A DNA stretch of 64,000 nucleotides from Mesostigma viride (taxonomy: Eukaryota; Streptophyta; Mesostigmatophyceae; Mesostigmatales; Mesostigmataceae). A program made the position numbers and the translations under genes. Location of the stretch: NCBI GenBank assembly GCA_009746045.1, contig RPFO01000853.1, forward strand, positions 23,376 to 87,375. The letters run 5' to 3'. The notes below the pieces were generated by a model, which did not search any database, was not told the origin of the DNA, and was given only the letters and a program-made list of their open reading frames with translations. Positions within the stretch are counted from its first letter, which is position 1. Each line of letters opens with the position of its first letter. Shown here piece after piece: positions 22,001 to 33,100 of the stretch.

Positions 22001-25000
22001 ACAACACATGTGCGCCTGTTGCCCCAGCAGCCCGCAAAAGCCCCCCCGTCCCTCCCTTCCAGCCCCCCCCGCCTGCCTTCACGCACGCATGCATGCATGC
22101 CCGCCCAGATTCCCACTTGTCACGCAGCTGCGCGCATGTCGTCGCCAACCTTTACCCCCCACGCGCACACTTTACACTGCACGCTCACGCATTCACTCCT
22201 CTCCCCCACGTGTACCCCCCTGCTGCCACGTTTGCCACACACATACACATGCACGTAGCCACATGTGTGCGAGCCTCCCCCCAACCCCACTCCTATGTGC
22301 CCGATTGTAATACCATGCTCAAACATTCCCCCCCCCCCCCCGCCCCCTCCCTCCCTCCCGTACCCACCATATCTACCCACATGCATGCGTGTGCCTCCCC
22401 TTGCCAGCTGCTCAAGTCGCTCAAGTCGGCCCGCTCTGCCCTGAACAAGAGCGCGCTGCTCACGCTGACCGACCTGATCACCTCGCTGCGCGACGCCGTG
22501 CTGCCGCAGCTGCACACCGTGGTGAGCGACTAGGCTTCTAGGCCTCACAAGCCTTTGGGTCGAATTCCCTAGCTCTAGCGGCAGCTTGCACACTGCAGTC
22601 CGGGGCGGTGTGCTTTCACCCACCATGCTGTTTGACAGTAACAGCTACCGTTGGTGATGGCCTTTTGCTTTGTTGTGCCACGCTGGTTGGCAGTGGCGGC
22701 TACCGTGGGGAGGGACTAGGCTGCATGAGGGCGACTCTTCCCCCCCCCCCCCCCCCCCTCCCCCCAATGGGTAGGGTTCCTTAGTTCAAGGATGGTGTGC
22801 TTTGCTGCGCCGCGCCAGGGGATGGTGATGGGTAACAGGCGCCCATTTGTTCGCTAGCAAGCAGCGTTTGTTTATTCATTTTTAACTGTCTAGCATAAGT
22901 TGTTGGATGCCGCCCTGCTCAAACATTCTTTTTCTAATTTACATTGACTATAATACTTACATTGAGTACAGTACATTGAGTAGTCATATTGCCTCTTGCC
23001 ACGCGGCAGTCCTTGCGTTGGGGAGGCTTTTGTTGGCGATTTGTTCCTTTACCCCGAAAGAGAGCCACATTCTGTTGTTCTGAGATGTTTTTGTCGCAAG
23101 TTTGTCGTCCCCTTGCTGAGCCCCTCTCCGGCTATCCTGCATTTCCTCCCGTTGCCTCCCGCTGGCCTCCCCACTACCTACCAACCGGCCACAAATCACA
23201 CCTCACCTCTCCCCAACCCCAAGGCCCCATTTCTGCCACCCCCCTCTAACCTTCTGAAATCCCAGCTCTGACCCTGCGGTCAACCTAACCCACCCATTCA
23301 CTCACCCACCACTCCACTACAATCCCCATCACTTTCTCTACCTGACCCTTCCATTATTTACCCCTGCCCGCCCGCCCCCCTCCCTCCCCCAGCTGCTGGA
23401 GGTGTTGCTCAAGGCGGTGCAGGACAAGAAGTTTGTGAGCGAGGCGGCGGAGACCGTGCTGGAGCAGCTGTGTGGCTGCCTGTCGCCGCCACCGCTGTGC
23501 GCGCTGATGCTGCCGTACGCGAGCCACCGCAACCCCCGTGTGCGCGCCAAGGCTGCGACCTGCCTGGCCGACAGCACTGCACGCATGGTGAGGGGGGGAG
23601 ATGCACGGGAGAATGGTACTGGCGCTAGCGTGGGAGAATGGTCCTTGCAGTATTGCGAAGGGGGGGGGGGGGAGAGTGGACTCAGTGCAAAAAGAGTGGT
23701 TAATTCTACAAAAGAGAAAGTTTCCTGTCTTCCAATTCTTAAAAATAGGAAACTGGTCCTTTTAGTTCTGTGGACCATGCACACACCCGCCCACGGTGAG
23801 GCACGTGAGGGGAGCGGGGAATGCCCAATGGGTGGATGTGTTTCCATCTCGTGTGTAGTGTGCGTGCTTGCTTGAGCCCCAAACGGAGCCTTCCGGTGCA
23901 CATGTAGTCTCACCCACTGACCCAACGAGCAAACTGTGCTTTTGATGATTGTTGCCTAATCTCTTGGGCTGCCCATGAGTTGGAAGCAGGTTCTGAGTAC
24001 ACCGCCCGCATTGGTAGTTTAAAGAAATAAAGAATTGCTCAAAACTTTTCCGCCCAAAAGCGTTAAAACAAACAAAGAAGTTTTAATTAACTAACTCCAA
24101 GGGCTGTGGATCGGAGTAATAATGTCCTTACAAAACAAACAAAGCTAATTAATATACTAAATCTTGGAGGCTCTGGGGGCGTACCCTGGTGGAAAAAACA
24201 AACAAACAGTCTTTAAAAAGCATTTCGAAACTGCGACTTGATCGGCGACTTTGATGTTGCTGCTGGATCAGGCTTGACGAGAGCTGTCGACTGCCGTATA
24301 GTTGTTAGTCCAATCTATGGGTCAGTAGTAGTACCAGTCTTGAGTTGAGTTGAGTTGAGTTTATTCCCGCGCCGGCGTACCGACAGGGTTATTAATAGTA
24401 CCAGTCTATGGATCCAGTATTATAATAACCCTGTCGGTACACTGGCGCGGGAATCAACTCAACTCAACGGAACACAGCAGTTGTTAGTAGGGCCGGCCGA
24501 TTGTCCGGAACGGCCGCGTGTACCTGTACCGTATCGACCAGACAAACAAAAGAATATTAATAAATATATACCCAGCTGCCTTGGACGGCTGCATGACGAA
24601 AAAACAAACAAAGAATTTTAAATAAAATAAATTAAAAGCCGGGGCCCCTACTTGTCTCCAAACAAGCCATCCAGGGTAATTCAAAATTTGCTGAGGGCGG
24701 AAATGCACTCAAAATTTTCAAGGGTGCATTAAAACTACCAATGTGGGCGGCGAATCCTGATCTCTCTTGCTACCCTTGTCTCATCCCCGTCCCCCAACCT
24801 CTCTACAACATCCTCCATCCCTATATGCTGTTCCCTTCTGACTATCTCCTCCTTTAACCCACTTCCTCTGATTTTCTACCACTGTTTAATTACTACTATT
24901 CATGATAAATATTACCAAAGTAAGATAGTAGTATGTATAGCTCTGCTCCATGTCTCACAGCGCCTATGTCTATATCTATATCTCTTCGATTCTGTTATCT

Positions 25001-25954
25001 CTACATCTATGCCCTACCTGTGCCTATTTGCATCGCCAGGGCCTGGAGGGCATCCTCAGCTTTGGCCTCGGATCGCTCCTCTCCGCCGCGGGCTCCCTCC
25101 TCTCCGACTCCCTCCCTGAGGCGCGCGACTCCTCACGCCGCCTCGTGGCCCTCCTCCACTCGGCGCACCACCTGGCGGTCCACCGCGAGTGCGCCGAGCG
25201 CGTGCACTCGCCCGTGAAGGCTGTGCGTGACGCGGCTCTGGTGGAGCTGGCCGCGCTTCCCGTGTGCTGCGCGGGGTATGCACCGGCCTCCGGTGGCAAC
25301 GCCGCTGCTGCTGGGTCTGAGGACGCCCCTTCTGCCGCCTCTGTCACGACAGCGTCTTCGGCAGCCACAGCACAGGATTCGGAGGCACAAGGCATTACCG
25401 CGCCCTCAGCAACCCCTACCACCAGCACGGATGCAGATGCCGGTACTGGTTGCGATGCGGCCCCAGCGAGCTGTCCCCCCCCTCCCGATTCTGTCAACCC
25501 TGGTGGCAACGTTGGCGGGGTCACGAGCGCGCCCCCCTCACCGGCCACGGAGACCAAGGCACGCATCGTGGTGCCCAAACGAGTGAGCGGGGAGGCGGTG
25601 AGGTTGGACAGCCCCGCTGGGTCCGCCCCCCCTGTGAGAACCGCGGGGTCGGTCCCCTCTCGTCTGCGTGGCTTGGGTACTGCCCGCCCCGCGACCACCG
25701 CCGTGGGTTCCCGTGCGGCGGCCCACAACGTGACATCTGTCGTGCGGGCGGGGCCGGGCAACATGGTGGCGGGCGGGGCGCGACCGATGAGCGCGGGTGC
25801 CGCATTTGGGAAGCTCGGGGACGAGGGTGGTCCGCCCCCTACCAGCTGGGAGCTGCTGTGTGCAAAGACAATCAAGTCGCTCCCTTCGGCCAAGGCGGCC
25901 GGCAAGATCTCGCCGCACTTGCCGCAGGACAGCATACTGATCTCGAGCTCATAA
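19066..25954 (+). CDS. TOG/CLASP-N-domain microtubule-associated protein
   Basis: Five exons join in phase 0: 19066-19686, 21223-21348, 22408-22521, 23393-23587 and 25040-25954, giving 656 residues. All introns are GT-AG. Residues 1-207 are low-complexity and basic, with four spaced repeats of the type PRKPRKGPSGPL, TPRRVPSGTL, TPRTPSRNVSGNL and VRKPRKSPSGPI. Residues 208 to about 420 look like one TOG array of HEAT helices: WLTACAAMTAVRQMALYHAP, LLKSLKSARSALNKSALLTL, LLEVLLKAVQDKKFVSEAAE, SHRNPRVRAKAATCLAD. The alternating helix pattern and the LLK.LK..RSA..K.A.LTL and HRNP.VR motifs are typical of CLASP_N/TOG domains that bind tubulin. The rest is Ala/Ser/Pro-rich. A single TOG domain suits a TOGARAM/crescerin- or CLASP-like protein of cilia or cytoplasmic microtubules; the subfamily is inferred. 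Confidence 0.85.
20582..20730. repeat. Degenerate TGACCCTCCCATTAAAA minisatellite in intron 1
   Basis: Six imperfect units of roughly 24-32 bp carry CCCTCCCATT followed by an A-rich segment. It lies in the first intron of the TOG gene. The rest of this 1.5-kb intron includes an imperfect tandem of GCCCCTCCCTCACCACT(G/A)GG near 20239 and 20306. Confidence 0.8.
21459..21613 (+). mobile_element. Short 5'-truncated non-LTR insertion in intron 2 of the TOG gene
   Basis: About 155 bp of family 3' sequence (CAGGTGCACCT..., CGCCCCTTCTCAGGGCTATG, CCCCACGGAGGTATG) ends in (TTAAT)n. It is flanked by ATGGCGTATG at 21449-21458 and 21616-21625, a clear target-site duplication. It is in the sense orientation and outside the splice signals, so it is probably neutral. 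Confidence 0.88.
24349..24468. repeat. Large inverted repeat with (AACTC)n outer ends
   Basis: A 46-bp left arm (24349-24394) and right arm (24423-24468) are complementary at about 43 of 46 positions around a 28-nt loop. The arms carry CCCTGTCGGTAC and GGCGCGGGAAT, and their outer ends are GTTGAGTTGAG and CTCAACTCAAC. Tail-out pentanucleotide ends suggest two head-to-head copies of a short retroposon. It lies in intron 4 of the TOG gene; the remaining intron sequence is AAACA-rich without other signals. Confidence 0.85.
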
Positions 25955-28367
25955 CGCAGGCTGCACGCTTGCCTTGGTCCTGGGGCGGTGAGCCCCAGAT
26001 GTTGGGAGCATCTTGGTAGGTCTTAGGGCGACCGATTGAGGCCATAAGTGCTGAACAAGGCAAGGATGAGTTAACGTTCCGTAGGCAACACTGTGATGAT
26101 GAGGGTGTTCACTCATGGGGCATCAGCTGGGATCATGCGGTCACGATTCGCGGCTTACTGTATTTTATGCGTTCTTCATGCATCGATTGTGTTGTTTTAG
26201 ATGGCACGGGGCGCCGATCTCTGGGTAGGATCGCGGGTTGTTTCATGGCTGCACGTTGCCCAATAGACCGGAGGCTCTGTGCATGTTTCGCGGTTTCTGC
26301 TTGAAGTGGAGGGCACCGGAATTTCCATTTTGGAAATTTCAGTTATCACAGAGTTTGTGTTCGGTAGAGTTACGATCATTGTGGCAACGGGGTGCAGGCT
26401 CTCCCCTGCCCAGATCCGCCTGCAGTCCGATTATGCAGACCCACAATAATTGGAGAGAAAGTACCTTCTAGTTTGGTAGTGATTTTTTTTAAAGACATTG
26501 ACGCATTGATTAATTAGTCATGTGTGGCTGCCGGGGGCATTCATTTCAAGCTGTAAGCTAAAAGTTGGAGCAAGACAAACAATATGTACTATGAATCAAT
26601 CAAGTAATTCAGTGCACGTATAGACTGCGTTGACCATGTGTCGCTGAGCATCGATAAAGGAATGTATACCTTCAACCCCTATACAAGTTTTAGGAGGGGG
26701 GGCACCCTTGACTGGCTAGCTTGCACCAGCTTCCCTCACTAGGCCACAAACGGGCCGGCCGGCCACCATATGCATCGATCTGATCGCCCAGCTAGTGTGT
26801 CGACCACGTACATGCAAGACCGCCATCTGCTAGGCAACCAGGAGCACCGGCCGACGCACATGCAGTCGATTCCCAACAGGCATGCAGTGAACGCCGGGGC
26901 TAGCTGGCGGCTGATGACCTGTGCACGGGAGTGGAGATCCCACAGTATGGCGGCGGCGCGACGCGCCGGGCCAAGGTGGGGTGGGCCGGGCTCTTGTGCT
27001 CACCAGCCGGCAGCCTCAGCCCACCTCAAGTCCAACGCACTGTGGTCCCCGTGCATGCTAGTACGTGGCCACTTTCGCGGCAACACAGGGGGCCACTCGC
27101 ACTTAATATAGAACAGAGGGCCACTCGCATGCATGTTACACACTCACCGTGATCGTGGGCTACACGTCCCACGTGGGTCGAGACAAAACTGAGTGTGCAG
27201 CCTTGATCTTTAACGACCTCAAAGCTGCTCAAGGAAGCCATCGCCCCAGCCGATCGACACTTTCTGGTAATGCTGCTCGACGCCAGCGCCGCGCCACGTC
27301 GCCAGTAGGCACCGGCGGAGCCCAGTATGCCCCTCAAGGCCTGACAGCCAACCCGGTAACACGGATCTCTTTGTAGATTTGCTGACGTACTGAATCGGCA
27401 ATAGCTTGTTGCTCGGCAACACAACTTAAATTGCGTGCGCGGCCCACTTCATATGATGCAGCTGGCCACCTTATTTGGCCCCTCCGATCGAGCGCGTTAT
27501 GTGTCTATAGCTCGACTGTGCTAATTGCGTTCGTCGCCGGTGCATGCCCAGCGCCCTTCTGTTGTGGATCGATGACATGGCCCTGCAGGGTGGTCCAGGA
27601 TTAGAACTCGCTCAGCACAGTTGACTCCGCAGATCACCGGCAGGTCTTCTTACGCATCCGACAACGGCTTCCGCGTGTGAAACCGTCGCGTCGTCCCGAC
27701 AGACGCCACAGCCAGATCTGACGGCAGCAACACGATGCTTTCGGGCAGACGCGGGCTTTTGGTTCCCGCCGCACATTTGAAAGTGCTGTCCTCCGGATTT
27801 TTGCCTTTGCACCGTGTGCAGTTCTTGGACGTTTGGAAACATGGCATGGCTAACCTAATGACTGACTAGCTAGACCTTTTCAGTGGTTTTCCATTTGCGG
27901 GTATTTCCTCGTAAATGGTGGGAGAGCGATCGCAGCAATGGTGCTTACCACCAGCTAGACACTTCCCGACTTCCGGCTTAATTCCGGCCAGTTAGGCTCA
28001 AAACACACGCCCTGATCAAGCAAGCTGAGTGTTTCCCCAGATTTCTTGCACGCGCTGGTTGTTTCTTTGATGTTGGTTGTTTCACTTGATAAATGTGGCA
28101 CGCAATGCCTAATGTGCCATTAAGACAGCACAATCATCGGCAGGATGATGGGTTGGAAACGAGCATTCTATTCTACTCGCCTCTAGAACAAACTTTCGCT
28201 CATATTGAGGCAGGGCATGCAAAACTCTTTCTTTCAATATGCAAGAATACATCGGCCACTGCACAAACCACTTAGGATGTTTCTAGTTAGAATAGCATTA
28301 GAGGTTCCTGATTTGCACAACAAACACCAGAACACAATAGAAGAGTAAAACAAAATCCTGAGCCCAT
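25955..28367. other. Intergenic region between convergent genes
   Basis: Contains the 3' flanks of the TOG gene (+) and SF3B2 (-). No protein-like frame was found, apart from the dispersed-repeat copy at 27.7-28.06 kb. A GGGCCGGCCGGCC palindromic run lies at about 26752. Confidence 0.6.
27722..28060 (-). repeat. Dispersed repeat copy 2, with intact C-x2-C peptide frame
   Basis: Direct relative of 13384-13690. On the minus strand it opens with MPCFQTSKNCTRCKGKNPED then STFKCAAGTKSPRLPESIVL, where copy 1 has an in-frame TGA in place of the first cysteine. CTRC...FKC could be a small zinc-binding motif. Copy 2 continues without the roughly 165-bp extra segment of copy 1 and ends at GCGCTGGTTGTTTCTTTGAT (28043-28062). 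Confidence 0.7.
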
Positions 28368-30137
28368 CTAGAACTTGAAATCCTTGAGCTTCTTGCTCTT
28401 GGCATCCTTGTCTTTTTGCATCGCCTTCCGCTTTCTCTTGGCAGCATCCTGGGAGGTAAACAGACACAAAGGCAAAGCGGGCGTAGGGCAAACGGGCATG
28501 TTGTGAGATGACCAGCGAAAGAAATGCTCGCCTAACTACTACAGGGCCGATGTCAGGTGCCTTCATGAACGTGGTCAACCTGGGAAAACTAGGAACAATG
28601 CTGAGGCCATCGCTTTTTACGTGGGTGGATTAATCAATTAATGGGCGGATTAATCAATGGACAGATTAATTTACTCGTCCTCGGGTTGGGGAGTCACGGA
28701 GTTTTAACCCTGATGGATGGATGGATCTCTGGCCCCCATGTCCTCCACAAGTTTCTCCATGAACATGAGGGCCTGACGGCGTCTAACATTGCTTGGCCCA
28801 TGCCATGTGAGAAGGTGCCTGCCAGGCTAGGCGTGCCGCAACCTTGCGGCTGGGCCACAAGAGTGCGTGGGCGGATACCCAATCCAACCTGCAGTACTCT
28901 ATCCACGGGAGCAGAACATAGGCTGCTACCACCATGCTCACTGGGGGGAGAAGAAGAACCCTGACACACAAAATCATGGGTGAAATCCCCACACATCCAT
29001 GCTTACCTCCGCCACCATGTCGTCAAAAACCTTGCTTACCTCCGCCACCATGTCGCTGAAATCGAGCGCCGACTTCTCCTGCTGCTGCGCCGCCATCTCG
29101 GCGGTACGCGCGGCCTTGTACCTGGCGGGTATGGCCAGGGTGGGCGGCATCAGCCGCAGAGGAAGAAAGCGGGAGGGGGGGGGGGGGGGGGGGGGGGAGG
29201 GCAGAAGACATTGACAACGAAGGCATTCAGAAAAATGAGCTGATCGTACTTGGTGGACAACACGTCTGAACTGTTACGCCTGCTAGAAAGACCTCAGGCC
29301 GTAGCAACAACATCGGCACAAAGGCCAGCTGTGGTGACTAGAACAAGTGGTGATGGACACAAGTTCACACTTCACAAGCCAGCTGTGGTCACCATGGGCA
29401 AACGAGACAACCATCCCAAATGATTACCATCTGGCCAGCTGCAGTCACTGTAACAGATATTCATTGCACCCACATGCTGGCCAGCTCAAATCACAAACCA
29501 CAAAAGGTGGTGGTCCCTGTAGTGAGGTGGTTATTACAAAAAGCGGCAGCCATTTTGAAAGTGCGCCCACTCGTTGCCACCTGCAGTCACGTCAATATAG
29601 AGTATATTGTTGGGTCGGTATAACAAACAGTGCACCTACCAGCTGCGGTATTTGAACAAGAGCAATGGTAACTATCATCAATACTAAACAAGCGCACACG
29701 CTTGCTGGCCAGCTGTGGTCACAATACGAGTGATATCATCAATCATATTATCATCGCCCACTTGCTGGCCTGCCGTGGCTATTAGAGCTACACTAAACAG
29801 GGGCACCCACTTGCTGGCCAGCTGCGTGTCGTCCAGCCCTTCGAGCTCCTCCGGGCGCAGCGTGATGTCCACGCGGTCCTTCTCGCGCGCCTTGTCCTTG
29901 GCGGGCGCGCCAGCCGCGGCCCCTGCGGCCGCCGCCGCCTGTGTGGAATGGAGGGAGAGCCAGGAGAGGAGGGAAAGACGATGAGAGGGGAAGGAAGCAA
30001 GGGGGCGACGGGGGGGGGGGGGGGGGCAGATGAGAAATGGTCCCAACAGCGCAACTAGGAAGTGCGTGTATTCAATGGTGGCCATTCTCAGCAGATCATG
30101 GGCCACCCCAGCCCTGCCCATATGATGCCCATCGTGT

Positions 30138-30185
<48 letters not shown>

Positions 30186-33100
30186 TGGTGATGGGGGAAG
30201 GGCGCCTATTTATGTTTAGATTGGCTAGGCAGCAGGTCTGTCAGCTGGGCTGAAGGACAGGGCGCGTGCTCGGGCAACGCCCTGGTGGGACAGGGGTGAT
30301 GAGAGAGAAAGCCAGGTAGGCAACTCCTAAACCTAAGCAGTAGACACGTGGCATAGGCAATGCCCAGCGGACCAGGCTGCTAATCCTTTGCTACCTGCAA
30401 TCATCAAGCAACACGTGCCTTTTTTTCTCTGTCTGCTGGTTTCGTTGCTATTTAAAAAACAGGTTGCCTTGCAAAGCTTTGATGCGACCATGTACTCATC
30501 ATGCTCTTGCCATCAGCATGCATGAACTCATGCACCGCTCCTGCCTTCAAACGCTGCGCTAGGCAAAAGTGGGCCCACGATAATGGCTTGGACGCGAACT
30601 TGAACCAGTGACTCGAATCACGATGTCTAACTATTCTACAACTTGGTGCAAGTGGGAGCATGGGTCACCCAGCGGAAGCGAGCAAACAAACAAACAAACA
30701 AACAAACAAACAAACAAACAAACAAACCAACAAACCAACAAACCAACAAACCAACAAACCAACAAACCAACAAACCGACAAACCGACAAACCGACAAACC
30801 GACAAACCGACAAACCGACAAACCGACAAACCGACAAACCGACCAACCGACCAACCGACCAACCGACCAACCGACCAACCGACCAACCGACCAACCGACC
30901 AACCGACCAACCGACCAACCGACCAACCGACCAACCGACCAACCGACCAACCGACCAACCGACCAACCGACCAACCGACCAACCGACCAACCGACCAACC
31001 GACCAACCGACCAACCGACCAACCGACCAACCGACCAACCGACCAACCGACCAACCGACCAACCGACCAACCGACCAACCGACCAACCGACCAACCGACC
31101 AACCGACCAACCGACCAACCGACCAACCGACCAACCGACCAACCGACCAACCGACCAACCGACCAACCGACCAACCGACCAACCGACCAACCGACCAACC
31201 GACCAACCGACCAACCGACCAACCGACCAACCGACCAACCGACCAACCGACCAACCGACCAACCGACCAACCGACCAACCGACCAACCGACCAACCGACC
31301 AACCGACCAACCGACCAACCGACCAACCGACCAACCGACCAACCGACCAACCGACCAACCGACCAACCGACCAACCGACCAACCGACCAACCGACCAACC
31401 GACCAACCGACCAACCGACCAACCGACCAACCGACCAACCGACCAACCGACCAACCGACCAACCGACCAACCGACCAACCGACCAACCGACCAACCGACC
31501 AACCGACCAACCGACCAACCGACCAACCGACCAACCGACCAACCGACCAACCGACCAACCGACCAACCGACCAACCGACCAACCGACCAACCGACCAACC
31601 GACCAACCGACCAACCGACCAACCGACCAACCAACCGACCAACCGACCAACCGACCAACCGACCAACCGACCAACCGACCAACCGACCAACCGACCAACC
31701 GACCAACCGACCAACCGACCAACCGACCAACCGACCAACCGACCAACCGACCAACCGACCAACCGACCAACCGACCAACCGACCAACCGACCAACCGACC
31801 AACCGACCAACCGACCAACCGACCAACCGACCAACCGACCAACCGACCAACCGACCAACCGACCAACCGACCAACCGACCAACCGACCAACCGACCAACC
31901 GACCAACCGACCAACCGACCAACCGACCAACCGACCAACCGACCAACCGACCAACCGACCAACCGACCAACCGACCAACCGACCAACCGACCAACCGACC
32001 AACCGACCAACCGACCAACCGACCAACCGACCAACCGACCAACCGACCAACCGACCAACCGACCAACCGACCAACCGACCAACCGACCAACCGACCAACC
32101 GACCAACCGACCAACCGACCAACCGACCAACCGACCAACCGACCAACCGACCAACCGACCAACCGACCAACCGACCAACCGACCAACCGACCAACCGACC
32201 AACCGACCAACCGACCAACCGACCAACCGACCAACCGACCAACCGACCAACCGACCAACCGACCAACCGACCAACCGACCAACCGACCAACCGACCAACC
32301 GACCAACCGACCAACCGACCAACCGACCAACCGACCAACCGACCAACCGACCAACCGACCAACCGACCAACCGACCAACCGACCAACCGACCAACCGACC
32401 AACCGACCAACCGACCAACCGACCAACCGACCAACCGACCAACCGACCAACCGACCAACCGACCAACCGACCAACCGACCAACCGACCAACCGACCAACC
32501 GACCAACCGACCAACCGACCAACCGACCAACCGACCAACCGACCAACCGACCCACCGACCCACCGACCCACCGACCCACCGACCCACCGACCCACCGACC
32601 CACCGACCCACCGACCCACCGACCCACCGACCCACCGACCCACCGACCCACCGACCCACCGACCCACCGACCCACCGACCCACCGACCCACCGACCGACC
32701 GACCCACCGACCGACCGACCCACCGACCGACCGACCCACCGACCGACCGACCCACCGACCGACCCACCGACCCACCGACCCACCGACCCACCGACCCACC
32801 GACCCACCGACCCACCGACCCACCGACCGACCCACCGACCGACCCACCGACCGACCCACCGACCGACCCACCGACCGACCGACCGACCGACCGACCGACC
32901 GACCGACGGACCGACGGACCGACCGCCCGCCCGCCCGCCCGCCCGCCCGCCCGCCCGCCGCCCGCCCGCCCGACGGACCGCCCGACGGACCGCCCGACGG
33001 ACCGCCCGACGGACCGCCCGCCCGCCCGCCCGCCCGCCCGCCGCCCGCCCGCCCGCCCGCCCGCCCGCCCGCCCGCCGCCCGCCCGCCCGCCCGCCCGCC

